Below are positions 42,161-50,624 of a stretch of 64,000 bases of DNA, piece after piece. The notes under the pieces were generated by a model. It was not told the origin of the DNA and did not search any database. It was given only the letters and a program-made list of their open reading frames with translations. Position numbers and translations under genes: made by a program. The stretch is taken from contig NZ_JALJXJ010000006.1 of assembly GCF_024170005.1 (NCBI RefSeq), positions 248,001 through 312,000 of the forward strand, read 5' to 3'. The stretch is from Azospirillum lipoferum (GTDB lineage: Bacteria; Pseudomonadota; Alphaproteobacteria; Azospirillales; Azospirillaceae). Each line of letters opens with the position of its first letter. The first letter of the stretch is position 1.

Positions 42161-43297
42161 TCAGCTCTCGATCTTGACGGATGGAGAGGACGACGCCCCT
42201 CCAGCCTTCAAAGTTTCCATCAAAGATGCGATGCCGGCATCTGCCTCTTCGTCAGTGGTGGCGACGAGGATGCCCCCAGCTTTCCTTCCGGCACCATTGC
42301 TCTCCAAGGCATCCCGCAGCATCGAGAGAGCCGCTTTGGCCTTGCCCGGATCGGCGATGGTCGTCGGGGTTCCCGCCGATGGCGATGTGGTCACGGAGGA
42401 TGCCGAATCGGCGGCACCTGCCGGGGCGATGCTTGCGGGGGTGGCGGGTTCGGTCGGATCGGATGGCGCTGCTTGCGAAGCCGTAGAAGAGGATTTGCGA
42501 CCGATGCCCGGCACATCCACCGTCGCGGCGAAGTCGTCGAAGGCCGAACCGAACATCTCCGGGCCGAAGCCGAGTTGGAACAGCTTGGCGCCCGCCGCCT
42601 TTCCCTCCGAAGAGGTCGGGTTGACGAAGCCGTCCTTGTCCGTGCCGACGGCCATGGCGGCATTGAACCCGTTCACATTCTTTGCGAAACCGCCATCATC
42701 CCCCAAATTGGCCAAATCGGCGTCGCGGTCCGCTTTGCCGTATTGGGAATCGAGTTCCTGGGCGGAGGCGTCGAAGCCAGCCTGCAGTGGAGCCAGCTGC
42801 TCCTGCATTCCGGCCTCGGACAGCAAGCCGGCAGCCTGCTGTTCGTGCAGTTGGTCCCGCGCCGCGCCGAAAGCGGTGCGTGCGGTTTCAAGGCCGCCCA
42901 GATAGGTCTGCATCCGGTCGGAGACGGCGTTCGACGCGGCGAGCCGCCGCTTGTCCTCCTCATCCTGGGGACGCTCGGCGACATACCGGTTGAAGGTCGC
43001 TTCACTGGCAGCCGAACGTAGCCCCAACGCCACTTCATCTGCGCTGATCTTGCCGGAATTGACAAGTTTTTCCAGGAATCCCTTTGCCTTGCCGTTCAAA
43101 TGGTTGAAGGCATCGGCGGCAACTCCCGTCAAGGCTTGGCCGAGCTTGCTGACCGAGACCTGATCGGTCTGTCCCTGTTTCAGCGCGCCAAGCACCGCAG
43201 CGCCGTCGTTCCCAGGGCCGCTTCCGCTCGACACCGGTTTCCACGTTGCCGTGGCCGCCGACTGAGCGGCCTTGGTGGTTGCCGAGAAAATGTTCAT
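42161..43297 (-). CDS. Hypothetical protein, 378 residues, unrecognised
   Basis: Not recognised. ATG 43297 has a strong GGGAGG site upstream and the frame has normal codon bias, so it is a real gene. No signal peptide or membrane span. Residues ~1-240 are mostly helical and charged (GFLEKLVNSGKISADEVALGLRS, QTYLGGLETARTAFGAARDQL). A short segment, GTDKDGFVNPTSSEGKAAG, resembles an EF-hand-like loop. Residues ~255-330 are a low-complexity Ser/Thr/Ala/Pro linker, and the last ~50 residues (KAKAALSMLRDALESNGAG) form a second small domain. It stands between two type I secretion loci and is divergent from the small RTX gene, so a secretion-linked or secreted role is possible. Nothing in the sequence proves it. 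Confidence 0.75.
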   Translation of the reverse strand: MNIFSATTKAAQSAATATWKPVSSGSGPGNDGAAVLGALKQGQTDQVSVSKLGQALTGVAADAFNHLNGKAKGFLEKLVNSGKISADEVALGLRSAASEATFNRYVAERPQDEEDKRRLAASNAVSDRMQTYLGGLETARTAFGAARDQLHEQQAAGLLSEAGMQEQLAPLQAGFDASAQELDSQYGKADRDADLANLGDDGGFAKNVNGFNAAMAVGTDKDGFVNPTSSEGKAAGAKLFQLGFGPEMFGSAFDDFAATVDVPGIGRKSSSTASQAAPSDPTEPATPASIAPAGAADSASSVTTSPSAGTPTTIADPGKAKAALSMLRDALESNGAGRKAGGILVATTDEEADAGIASLMETLKAGGASSSPSVKIES

Positions 43298-43581
43298 CCC
43301 AACCTCCCTGTGGGGCAGGCGCCCTGCTCAAGCGAATGAACGCGCGATGCCGATCATTGGAAGATCATCGCGAAAAGTTAAAAAACATTGAATCCCAACA
43401 ATTCAGTTGGTTAGATCTCTAACAATTAGCATTCTAATTTTAAAGTTTCGCAAATGAAGCTTTTCACTTTGATGCATATGCATACGCAGATATTTACGGC
43501 CCACTTTGGAGTTTGGCATTGACACGTATCAGAATCTCTGGGATTTGCTTATTGTTTTTGATATTTACCGGAGAAAACATC
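43298..43581. promoter_or_regulatory. AT-rich divergent control region of the hypothetical and small RTX genes
   Basis: Strongly AT-rich from about 43370 to 43560. It contains three palindromes: CGCGATG/CATCGCG at 43343-43349 and 43366-43372; GTTAGA-TC-TCTAAC at 43410-43423; and a perfect 12-bp ATGCATATGCAT at 43472-43483. Composition and palindromes fit a silenced or tightly regulated promoter. Confidence 0.55.
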
Positions 43582-44244
43582 ATGACTACCATTTTTGATG
43601 ACAACGATCCTCATAATCTTGTCGGATCGACCGCCGCGGACGCCATCTATGGAAATGGTGGAAACGACACCATTGACGGAGATTCAGGAAACGACAGCCT
43701 TTACGGTGATGACGGTGATGATCTGATCTGGGGTTGGACGAACGACGACTTGCTGAGCGGGGGAAATGGCAACGATACTCTCGTTGGAGAGTATAACAAC
43801 GACACTCTTTATGGTGGCGCCGGTAACGACATTCTGTATGGCGATTATAATGGCGATGGCGGCCAAGATGTCTTGTATGGGCAAGCCGGCAATGATGTTC
43901 TTTACGGAGGACAGATGAATGATTTTTACGGTTTTACTTTCAACTCCGACGGACGGGACGTGATATACGATTCCCAAGGTGAGTATGACACCCTGCGAAT
44001 TGACGGCGTTTCAAACATTACGCAACTCACGATCAAGTCTGCATCTGTCATTGGCCATAGCTCAAACCACGTCATTATCTATACGGATGTCGACGCCCAA
44101 GACGGGAATCTTGATGAACTGGTCGAGGTGCAGAACTTCTATAATGGAAGTGCTTTTGGCGCAGGGCGTATTGAATATCTGAACGTTAACGGAACCAATT
44201 ACTGGTTCAGCGACTGGATAAATGTTCCGAATGTAACCGCATAA
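43582..44244 (+). CDS. Small RTX protein (220 residues)
   Basis: Started at ATG 43582 with GGAG ~8 bases upstream; an in-frame start at 43513 would add a hydrophobic leader that RTX proteins normally lack. Residues 15-110 hold about nine GGxGxDxUx-type nonapeptides ([26 protein letters not shown]), a calcium-bound beta-roll. Residues 115-220 are a non-repetitive tail with LDELVEVQNFYNG and a C-terminal WFSDWINVPNVTA, and probably carry the export signal. GC content and codon use are clearly lower than those of all neighbours and of the giant RTX gene, a sign of recent transfer. The exporter pair that follows is the likely secretion machine. Confidence 0.85.
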   Translation: MTTIFDDNDPHNLVGSTAADAIYGNGGNDTIDGDSGNDSLYGDDGDDLIWGWTNDDLLSGGNGNDTLVGEYNNDTLYGGAGNDILYGDYNGDGGQDVLYGQAGNDVLYGGQMNDFYGFTFNSDGRDVIYDSQGEYDTLRIDGVSNITQLTIKSASVIGHSSNHVIIYTDVDAQDGNLDELVEVQNFYNGSAFGAGRIEYLNVNGTNYWFSDWINVPNVTA

Positions 44245-44250
44245 AAAAAT

Positions 44251-44328
44251 CGCATGCTCACCATCGAAGGCCGTTCGGAGGTCATCATTCGCACCGAAAT
44301 ACGTCCGTATTTCCGAGTGTAGCATGCG
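44251..44328. repeat. Nested inverted repeats between the small RTX gene and its exporter
   Basis: CGCATGCT at 44251-44258 is answered by AGCATGCG at 44321-44328. Inside lies a tight palindrome GAAATACG-TC-CGTATTTC (44296-44313). A run of seven A precedes it. It could be a terminator/attenuator for the RTX gene, an operator, or a miniature element. Confidence 0.55.
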
Positions 44329-44509
44329 GCTTGCTTCAGCCTCGGCATTCGTCGGTCTTCGATGGCATGCGCGGTCAAAAATAAGAACTCCCAATCGGAA
44401 TGATCGATCCGGTTGGAGTCCGATCCAAACGATCGCCGCATCCCAGTCAAGGAAGAGATAGGTCAAAAAGCAACAGAGGGCCACAACTTACCGGAAGGCC
44501 AGTCCTATT

Positions 44510-46360
44510 GTGTTTAATGCCAATATTACGGAACAGCCGGGGCATCCTGGCAACGTAACAAGCGTGGAAGAAGGCATGGGCGATCTCCTGTCCCGTTGCC
44601 GGCCCCCCTTGATCTGGGCAACGGGATTCAGCCTGCTGATCAACGTCCTGATGCTGACCTCGTCACTCTACATGATGCAGGTCTACGATCGTGTTCTGCC
44701 CTCCGGCAGCCTGCCGACGCTGCTGTTCCTGTCGCTGATCACCGCTGGTGCGCTAGCCCTGCTGGGCGCACTCGATTTCGTGCGGACCCGGCTGCTGGGC
44801 ACGCTCGGCGACTGGCTGGAGCGCCGCCTCGCCCCGCCGATCCTGGAACGGATGGTCGAGGGAACTCTGCTTGGACGGCGGGAGGGAACCGCCCTGCTGA
44901 AGGACATTGGCACGCTGCACAGCGTTCTCGGCAACGGCGCCACCTTCCTGTTCGATGTTCCGTGGGTCCCGGTCTACCTCGCACTGATCTACGCGCTCCA
45001 CCCCGTGCTGGGGCATCTGGCGGTGACCTCCGCCGCGCTGCTGTTCATCCTGGCGCTGATCAACGACCGGATCACCCGCGCCTGCCTGCGCAATGCCACG
45101 GCCGCCAGCAACCGCGCGATCGCCACCGCCGAGGCGGCCTTGCGCAATGCCGAGGTGGTGGACGCCATGCATCTGCTGCCCGGACTTGCCCGCCGCTGGG
45201 GCCGCGACCACAGCCATGCCCTGGATGCGCAGGACCGCGCGCATCGCCGCGGCGCGGTATTGCTCAACATCACCAAGTTCGTGCGCCAACTCGTGCAGGT
45301 GGCCTTGCTCGGCGCCGGGGCTTGGCTGGTGGTGCGCCACGAGATGGGAGCCGGTTCCATGATGGCCTCCTCGCTGGTGGTCGGGCGTGCCCTGTCTCCG
45401 GTCGAGCAGGCCATCGGCGGCTGGCGGCAGGTCAGCGCCGGGCGGGAAGCCTGGCGGCGCCTGTCCGCCGCCTTCAGGCGACCTCGGCGCCGTGTGCCCG
45501 GATTGCCGCTGCCGGAGCCGGCAGGGCAGCTCGCCGTGCGCAACGTGGCCTTCCGGATCGGCGACGGGGGATCGGGCGGGGGATCGGGCGGCGCGGCACC
45601 GGGACGGACCGTGCTGCACAACATCTCCTTTGACGCCCGGCCGGGAGAAGCCCTGGCAGTCATCGGACCGTCGGCCGCCGGCAAATCCACGCTGGCGCGC
45701 CTGCTGGTCGGATTGCACCCGCCGCTTGCCGGGGTGGTGCGGCTCGACGGGGCGGACCTGTTCCAGTGGCGGCGCGACGACGTCGGCCGGCATATCGGCT
45801 ATCTGCCGCAGGATGTAGAGCTGTTCGCCGGCAGCGTGGCCGAGAACATCGCCCGGATGGGCGAACCCGATCCGCAGGCCGTGGTGGAGGCCGCGACCCT
45901 GGCCGACTGCCACGCCATGATCCTGCGTCTGCCGCAGGGCTACGACACCCAGGTCGGCGACGGCGGCGCCTTTTTGTCCGGCGGCCAGCGCCAGCGGGTG
46001 GCGCTTGCCCGCGCGCTGTACGGCGCCCCGAAGCTGGTGGTGCTGGACGAGCCGAACGCCAGTCTCGACGCCGAAGGCGAGCAGGCGCTGAACCGCGCGA
46101 TCACCGCCCTGAAGGAACGCGGGGCCTGCGTGATCGTCATCGGCCACCGCCCCGGCACGCTGGCCCAGGTCGACCGCATCCTGGCCCTGCGCGACGGCCG
46201 GGTCGAATCCTTCGGCCCGCGCGCCGAGGTTCTGGAAGCCTTGAAACGCCGGACGATGCATCCGGTGGCGGCCCAATCGGCGCTTCCTAAAGGTGCAGGC
46301 GACCGTCCTGGACCTCCGGCGGCACCGGCACCGAAACTGCACAGCGTGGAGCCGGAATGA
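44510..46360 (+). CDS. Type I secretion ABC exporter, PrtD type
   Basis: A 616-residue exporter without an N-terminal C39 domain. The membrane domain begins near residue 35 (WATGFSLLINVLMLTSSLYMM; then VYDRVLPSGSLPTLL, typical of PrtD/AprD). Walker A GPSAAGKST is near 386, the signature LSGGQRQR near 489 and Walker B VVLDEPNASLD near 510. The start is uncertain: GTG 44510 has GGAAGG 12 bases away, whereas ATG 44576 has GAAGAAGG adjacent and would shorten the protein by 22 residues. A Gly/Ser-rich linker (GDGGSGGGSGGAAPG) precedes the ATPase domain. The stop overlaps the adaptor gene (ATGA). PrtD-type exporters carry RTX proteases and small RTX proteins; the gene just upstream is the natural candidate. 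Confidence 0.92.
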   Translation: MFNANITEQPGHPGNVTSVEEGMGDLLSRCRPPLIWATGFSLLINVLMLTSSLYMMQVYDRVLPSGSLPTLLFLSLITAGALALLGALDFVRTRLLGTLGDWLERRLAPPILERMVEGTLLGRREGTALLKDIGTLHSVLGNGATFLFDVPWVPVYLALIYALHPVLGHLAVTSAALLFILALINDRITRACLRNATAASNRAIATAEAALRNAEVVDAMHLLPGLARRWGRDHSHALDAQDRAHRRGAVLLNITKFVRQLVQVALLGAGAWLVVRHEMGAGSMMASSLVVGRALSPVEQAIGGWRQVSAGREAWRRLSAAFRRPRRRVPGLPLPEPAGQLAVRNVAFRIGDGGSGGGSGGAAPGRTVLHNISFDARPGEALAVIGPSAAGKSTLARLLVGLHPPLAGVVRLDGADLFQWRRDDVGRHIGYLPQDVELFAGSVAENIARMGEPDPQAVVEAATLADCHAMILRLPQGYDTQVGDGGAFLSGGQRQRVALARALYGAPKLVVLDEPNASLDAEGEQALNRAITALKERGACVIVIGHRPGTLAQVDRILALRDGRVESFGPRAEVLEALKRRTMHPVAAQSALPKGAGDRPGPPAAPAPKLHSVEPE

Positions 46361-47667
46361 CCTGTGATCCATTGGCGCACCCGCCGGTCGGGCGCCTCGT
46401 CGCCGCAGGGCTGGGGCTCGCGCTGGCGGGCTTCGGCGGCTTCTGCGCCTGGGCAGCCCTTACGCCGCTGGCCAGCGCCGCGGTCGCTTCGGGAACGATC
46501 ACTGCCGACAGCAACCGCAAGGCCGTGCAGCATCTGGACGGTGGCATCATCACGGCAATCCTGGTGCGGGACGGCGACCGGGTCACCGCCGGACAACCCC
46601 TGATCCGCTTCGACGATCTGGAGGCCCGGTCCACCGTGACGCTGCTGGATGGGCAACTCTGCTCCCTGCTGGCTCAGGAGGCCCGCCTGCTGGCCGAACG
46701 CGACGGTGCCCTGTTCCTTGCGCCAATCCCGCCCTTGGCGCAACGCCTTGCCGCCGGCGATCCGGCGGTGGCGGAAATCGTCGCCGGACAGGAGCGCATA
46801 TTCACCAGCCGCCAAGCCAGCCTGGAGGGGCGCATCCTGGTGACCCGGCAGCGCATCGCGCAGCTGGAGGCGCAGATCGCCGGGTTGGAGGAACAGCGCA
46901 AGGCCGGGGTCAGGCAGCTGGCCCTGATCCGGGAAGAGACCGACGCCGTCGCCGACATGGTCGGCAAGGGGCTGGAGCGCAAGCCGCGCCTGCTCGCCCT
47001 GATGCGGCAGGCGGTCGAGCTGGAAGGCGGACAGGGCGACCTCGCGAACCGGATCGCCCAGGCGCGCGAAGGCATCGCCCAGGCCGAACAGGAGATCCTC
47101 ACCCTGCGCGACGACCGGCAGAGCGAGGTGGCGGCGGATTTGCGCGATGTGCAGATCCGCCGTGCCGAGACGGAGGAAAAGCTGTCGGCCGCCCGCATCC
47201 GCCTGGAGCGGCGCGACCTGCTGGCACCGGAAGCCGGCACGGTGATGGCCTTGCGCCGCTTCGCCTCCGGAGCCGTCGTGGCGCCGGGGGAGACGGTGCT
47301 GGAACTGGTGCCTCTGGATGACCGTCTGGTGGTCGAAGCCCGTGTCAGCCTGACGGACATCGACGTGGTCCATGCCGGCCTGCCGGCCAAGGTGGTGTTG
47401 AGCGCGTTCAAGAGCCGGACGACACCACAGCTGGACGGCACGGTGTTCCGCGTCTCTGCCGACGCGGTGACGGACGAGCGGACCGGACAGCCCTATTACC
47501 AGGCCCGCGTCGCCGTCGATGCCGGCCAGCTCGACCGTCTCCCGGACATCCATCTTCTGCCGGGGATGCCGGTCGAAACGCTGATCGTCACCGGCGAACG
47601 CACCCTGCTGCACTACCTCGTGCAGCCCATCGAGGACGGCTTCCGGAAAGCGTTCCGCGAGGAATAG
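46357..47667 (+). CDS. Type I secretion membrane-fusion protein, PrtE/HlyD type
   Basis: A 436-residue adaptor with one membrane span near residues 13-40 (GRLVAAGLGLALAGFGGFCAW). The typical sequence NRKAVQHLDGGIITAILVRDGDRVTAGQPL follows, then a coiled-coil hairpin (~95-280). The second lipoyl part (LLAPEAGTVMALRRFASGAVVAPG) and a C-terminal MPVETLIVTGERTLLHYLVQPIEDGFRKAFREE complete the family signature. It is translationally coupled to the ABC gene by a 4-base overlap. It connects that exporter to a TolC-type channel encoded elsewhere. Confidence 0.93.
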   Translation: MTCDPLAHPPVGRLVAAGLGLALAGFGGFCAWAALTPLASAAVASGTITADSNRKAVQHLDGGIITAILVRDGDRVTAGQPLIRFDDLEARSTVTLLDGQLCSLLAQEARLLAERDGALFLAPIPPLAQRLAAGDPAVAEIVAGQERIFTSRQASLEGRILVTRQRIAQLEAQIAGLEEQRKAGVRQLALIREETDAVADMVGKGLERKPRLLALMRQAVELEGGQGDLANRIAQAREGIAQAEQEILTLRDDRQSEVAADLRDVQIRRAETEEKLSAARIRLERRDLLAPEAGTVMALRRFASGAVVAPGETVLELVPLDDRLVVEARVSLTDIDVVHAGLPAKVVLSAFKSRTTPQLDGTVFRVSADAVTDERTGQPYYQARVAVDAGQLDRLPDIHLLPGMPVETLIVTGERTLLHYLVQPIEDGFRKAFREE

Positions 47668-47719
47668 GGAGCAGCAGGCTGGTCTTCCGCTATGCGCTCT
47701 CCGCCTTCCATAGAGTCTG

Positions 47720-47743
47720 TCTGGTGCTTATTGGAGCACCAGA
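47720..47743 (+). terminator. Hairpin after the second type I secretion pair
   Basis: TCTGGTGCT at 47720-47728 and AGCACCAGA at 47735-47743 form a perfect 9-bp stem with a 6-base loop, followed by CCTTGTT. The tail is only weakly U-rich. It lies 52 bases after the adaptor stop. Confidence 0.5.
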
Positions 47744-47838
47744 CCTTGTTACATGGAGTGGTCAAAGGCCGGCCGGTCGTTGACCTCCTGCGCGACCGCC
47801 TGTTTCCTCTTGGCGCGCCCTTCTTATACCAACGGCTC

Positions 47839-47862
47839 TTGATCCTGCCTTGTCAGGATCAA
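47839..47862. repeat. Perfect 9-bp inverted repeat, possible repeat-element end
   Basis: TTGATCCTG at 47839-47847 and CAGGATCAA at 47854-47862 with a 6-base spacer, preceded by TTATACCAACGG. There is no U tract, so it looks more like a mobile-element end or operator than a terminator. Confidence 0.4.
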
Positions 47863-48260
47863 AAGCTTCGGCGACATGACCGGGGAATGCAGGATCCCAT
47901 GCCGGAACCGGCTCCCCCTGCGCGACACGCTCGCCATTGCGCGGAGCACCGCACGTCCATGACTTGGATCAAATATTGACCAATTATCACAGCCGGATTT
48001 GAAGGAAGTTCCGCCCCGCTGGAAGGGAGATGGGTTTTTGGAAATATGAAATAACCAAACGGAAATACTGGCTTCAGAAACGAAACATGGGAACATTACG
48101 GTTCAGTCAGGATTGAAGCACTTGGTTAAGAAAATATTACTTTCCTATTGCGAATTTTCTTATGGAAACCCGATTGGTTCCTATTAAAAATCGATATGGC
48201 TTTTGATTGGATCGGCTTGCCGATTGGACGCAAACAAGGTGGTTCTTGGGGGAGGGGCGC

Positions 48261-48785
48261 ATGGTTCGTCCAGTGATCACGCCAAGCGGCGTTGAGAGTC
48301 CATTTGGCGAAAATGAAATCATCGTCAGCAAGACGGATCTGAAAGGCCGAATCACTTACGTCAATGATGTGTTCCTCCGGGTGTCGCGGTATGATTTCAA
48401 AGAAATCGTCGGAGCCCCGCACAACATTATCCGGCATCCGGACATGCCGGGCTGTGTGTTCAAGCTGATGTGGGACACCATCCAGAACGGCGGCGAGATG
48501 TTTGCCTATGTTCTCAATCTGGCCAGCAACGGCGATCATTATTGGGTGTTCGCCCATGTGACACCAAGCCGGGACGTGGATGGCAGGATGATCGGCTTCC
48601 ACTCCAACCGACGCAAACCCACGCCCGAGCAGGTTGCCCGCATCGCGCCGTTGTACCGGATGCTGCGGGAGCAGGAGGAGCGGTGGCCAAATCGCAAGGA
48701 TGGGATGGCGCAAGCCCATGCGACGCTGATGGCAACCCTGAGCGAGCGGGGACTCAATTATGAACAATTCGCCTTCTCCATCTAA
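48261..48785 (+). CDS. PAS-domain sensor protein, Aer-like
   Basis: A 174-residue soluble protein made almost entirely of one PAS domain (about residues 15-125). It carries the Aer-type signature [33 protein letters not shown] and [22 protein letters not shown]; in Aer this domain binds FAD and senses redox state or oxygen. ATG 48261 is preferred because GGAGG lies 7 bases upstream; an in-frame start at 48207 lacks one. The gene overlaps the chemoreceptor gene by 26 bases. It lacks HAMP and signalling domains, so it must signal through the next protein. Confidence 0.88.
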   Translation: MVRPVITPSGVESPFGENEIIVSKTDLKGRITYVNDVFLRVSRYDFKEIVGAPHNIIRHPDMPGCVFKLMWDTIQNGGEMFAYVLNLASNGDHYWVFAHVTPSRDVDGRMIGFHSNRRKPTPEQVARIAPLYRMLREQEERWPNRKDGMAQAHATLMATLSERGLNYEQFAFSI

Positions 48786-50067
48786 AATCCAGTGCCTGCT
48801 GCTCGGCGCCCTGATGGTGATGTCCGTGCAGGCCCTGCTGTCCGCCGTTGGAGAGGGGGCATCCCTGACGACGGTCGGTTTCCCGCTGCTTGCCGGATCC
48901 CTTACGGCGGTGGCGGCAATGATGGTCGGACGCACCGACCGTGCTCTTCTCCGGATGACGGCGGTGTGCATCAAAGCATCGCAGGGCGACCTGGAATCAA
49001 GGGCCCTCGGCGCGCCGGACTCCGGTGCGGTCGGCCTGCTGCACCGGAACCTCAATGCCCTGCTTGATGTCACGGATGCCTTCGTGCGTGAGGCAAGCGG
49101 CTCGATGGTGGCGGTGAGCCAGGGCCGCTATCATCGCAAGGTCCTGCTGCGCGGGCTGCCCGGAGCATTCCGGGGCGCTGCGGTGGACATCAACCGGGCC
49201 GGCGACCTGATGGAGGCGCAGGACCGGGAACTGAAAGCGAGTGCCGACCGCTTCGAGAACGGCGTCGGCCTGGTGGTGACCAACGTCACCCGGGCGAGCC
49301 AGAAGATGCGCCAGGACGCCGAGCAGATGTCGGGCATGGCGACGGAGGCCAGTCATCGGGCGGGACACATCGCGGCGGCGACCGAACAGACCTCCGCCAA
49401 TGTGCAGACCGTGGCGACGGCAACCGAGGAGCTGGCCGCGTCCGTGGCCGAGATCAGCCGGCAGGTGGCGCTGGCCTCCGGCATCTCCGAGGCGGCCATG
49501 CAGCGCGCGGAGCATACGAATGTGGTCATCCAGGACCTTACCAAGGTCACGCGCCAGGTTGGCGACATCGTTCAGCTGATCAATGCCATTGCCTCGCAGA
49601 CCAACCTGCTGGCCTTGAATGCCACGATCGAAGCCGCCCGCGCCGGTGAGCACGGCAAGGGCTTCGCCGTGGTTGCCGCCGAGGTCAAGGCGCTGGCCCG
49701 CCAGACCTCCGAGGCGACCGGGGAGGTCAGTGGCAAGCTCGACGCCATCGGCTTCGCGACCGCGCAGACGGTCTCGGCCATGCAGGACATCAGCCGCACG
49801 GTCGGCGAGATGAGCGGGGTCGCCCAGACCATCGCGTCGGCCATCGAGGAGCAGCGCGCCGCCACCGAGGAGATCGCCCGCAACATCCAGCAGGCCGCGG
49901 TCGGCACGCAGGAAATCGCCACCAGCGTTGTCGGCATGAGAAACGCAGCCGTCGACACGGGAACGGCCGCCCATCAGGTCTTGGCCGGCGCCTCCGGCCT
50001 GTCCGATGAAGCCGACCGTCTGCGGCAGAATGTCGACGACTTTCTGCTCAAGGCGCGTGCGATGTGA
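48760..50067 (+). CDS. Methyl-accepting chemotaxis protein without periplasmic domain
   Basis: A 435-residue chemoreceptor. Two hydrophobic segments at about 12-32 and 37-57 are joined by a very short loop, so there is no ligand-binding periplasmic domain. A HAMP-like stretch follows, then the long helical signalling domain. Its hairpin tip is [40 protein letters not shown] near residues 270-310, the invariant CheA/CheW contact. No C-terminal CheR-binding pentapeptide. It overlaps the PAS gene, so PAS plus receptor together contain the parts of one Aer-type energy-taxis receptor. Confidence 0.93.
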   Translation: MNNSPSPSKIQCLLLGALMVMSVQALLSAVGEGASLTTVGFPLLAGSLTAVAAMMVGRTDRALLRMTAVCIKASQGDLESRALGAPDSGAVGLLHRNLNALLDVTDAFVREASGSMVAVSQGRYHRKVLLRGLPGAFRGAAVDINRAGDLMEAQDRELKASADRFENGVGLVVTNVTRASQKMRQDAEQMSGMATEASHRAGHIAAATEQTSANVQTVATATEELAASVAEISRQVALASGISEAAMQRAEHTNVVIQDLTKVTRQVGDIVQLINAIASQTNLLALNATIEAARAGEHGKGFAVVAAEVKALARQTSEATGEVSGKLDAIGFATAQTVSAMQDISRTVGEMSGVAQTIASAIEEQRAATEEIARNIQQAAVGTQEIATSVVGMRNAAVDTGTAAHQVLAGASGLSDEADRLRQNVDDFLLKARAM

Positions 50068-50157
50068 CCGGCCCAGCCGAGCCGACCAGCGCCGACGCGA
50101 CCTCAAGGTCGGCGCTGCTGCGGGAGAAGGTCGTGTGATCCGGAACCGGCTTCGCCA

Positions 50158-50574
50158 TCAGCGGGCCAGTTCGAAGCGGATCGGCTGCGCCCCCTGCCAC
50201 AGGGTGCGCTTGCCGAGTTCCGCCAGATTTTCGAGCCCGTCGGTGATGGTGATGAAGTGGTTGCCGGCGAGCTGGCCCATCTTGCTGGAGAACTGGACGC
50301 CGCCATAGGCCAGCAGGATCTCGGTCTCGCTGATGCCGCCGGGATAGAGGATGATCTGGCCCGGCGCCGGATGGCTGGTGTGGTTCTCGTAGCCGAGGCC
50401 GAAATCGGTGTCGCCCAGCGGGATCCACACGCCTTCGCCGCTCCAGCGGACATGGACGATCTGCCCCTCGTAAGGCAGCAGGCTGCGGAATTTGGCGCAG
50501 GTCTTCGGCGCGGCGGCCGTCTCGAAACGGGCGCCGAAGGTGAAGGGGCCGGCGGTGATGGTCAGGGCGTCCAT
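50158..50574 (-). CDS. DUF3830 family protein (cyclophilin-like fold)
   Basis: A 138-residue protein starting at ATG 50574 with GAGGAG upstream. Matches the DUF3830 pattern: an N-terminal beta strand, APKTCAKFRSLLPYEGQIVHVRWSGEGVWIPLG, then ENHTSHPAPGQIILYPGG and a C-terminal strand pair. Solved relatives have a cyclophilin-like barrel, but their activity is not established. The family often sits beside amidohydrolases and amino-acid-type transporters, as here, where the hydantoinase ends 51 bases upstream in the same direction. An auxiliary enzyme of the same pathway is inferred. Confidence 0.8.
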   Translation of the reverse strand: MDALTITAGPFTFGARFETAAAPKTCAKFRSLLPYEGQIVHVRWSGEGVWIPLGDTDFGLGYENHTSHPAPGQIILYPGGISETEILLAYGGVQFSSKMGQLAGNHFITITDGLENLAELGKRTLWQGAQPIRFELAR

Positions 50575-50624
50575 GCTTGGGTGCTCCTCACATGTTGTGG
50601 TGATCGGGTGGGGTGACTGTCTCT

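Larger units (their letters stand above)
47668..48260. other. Intergenic region with two hairpins and an AT-rich promoter zone
   Basis: No gene was recognised in this 593-base stretch. It holds two perfect 9-bp stems (listed separately). From about 47970 it turns AT-rich up to the PAS gene, including an AAGAAAAT...ATTTTCTT inverted repeat near 48127-48172. The AT-rich part is the likely promoter of the PAS/chemoreceptor pair. Confidence 0.6.

Noticed and set aside
43513-43581. Signal-peptide-like leader on the small RTX protein
   Set aside because: Starting at 43513 would add a hydrophobic leader, but RTX cargos are exported by a C-terminal signal, and ATG 43582 has the better ribosome binding site.
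44199-44450. An 83-codon minus-strand frame between small RTX and exporter genes
   Set aside because: It overlaps the 3' end of the RTX gene and the inverted-repeat structure; no start signal or homology.
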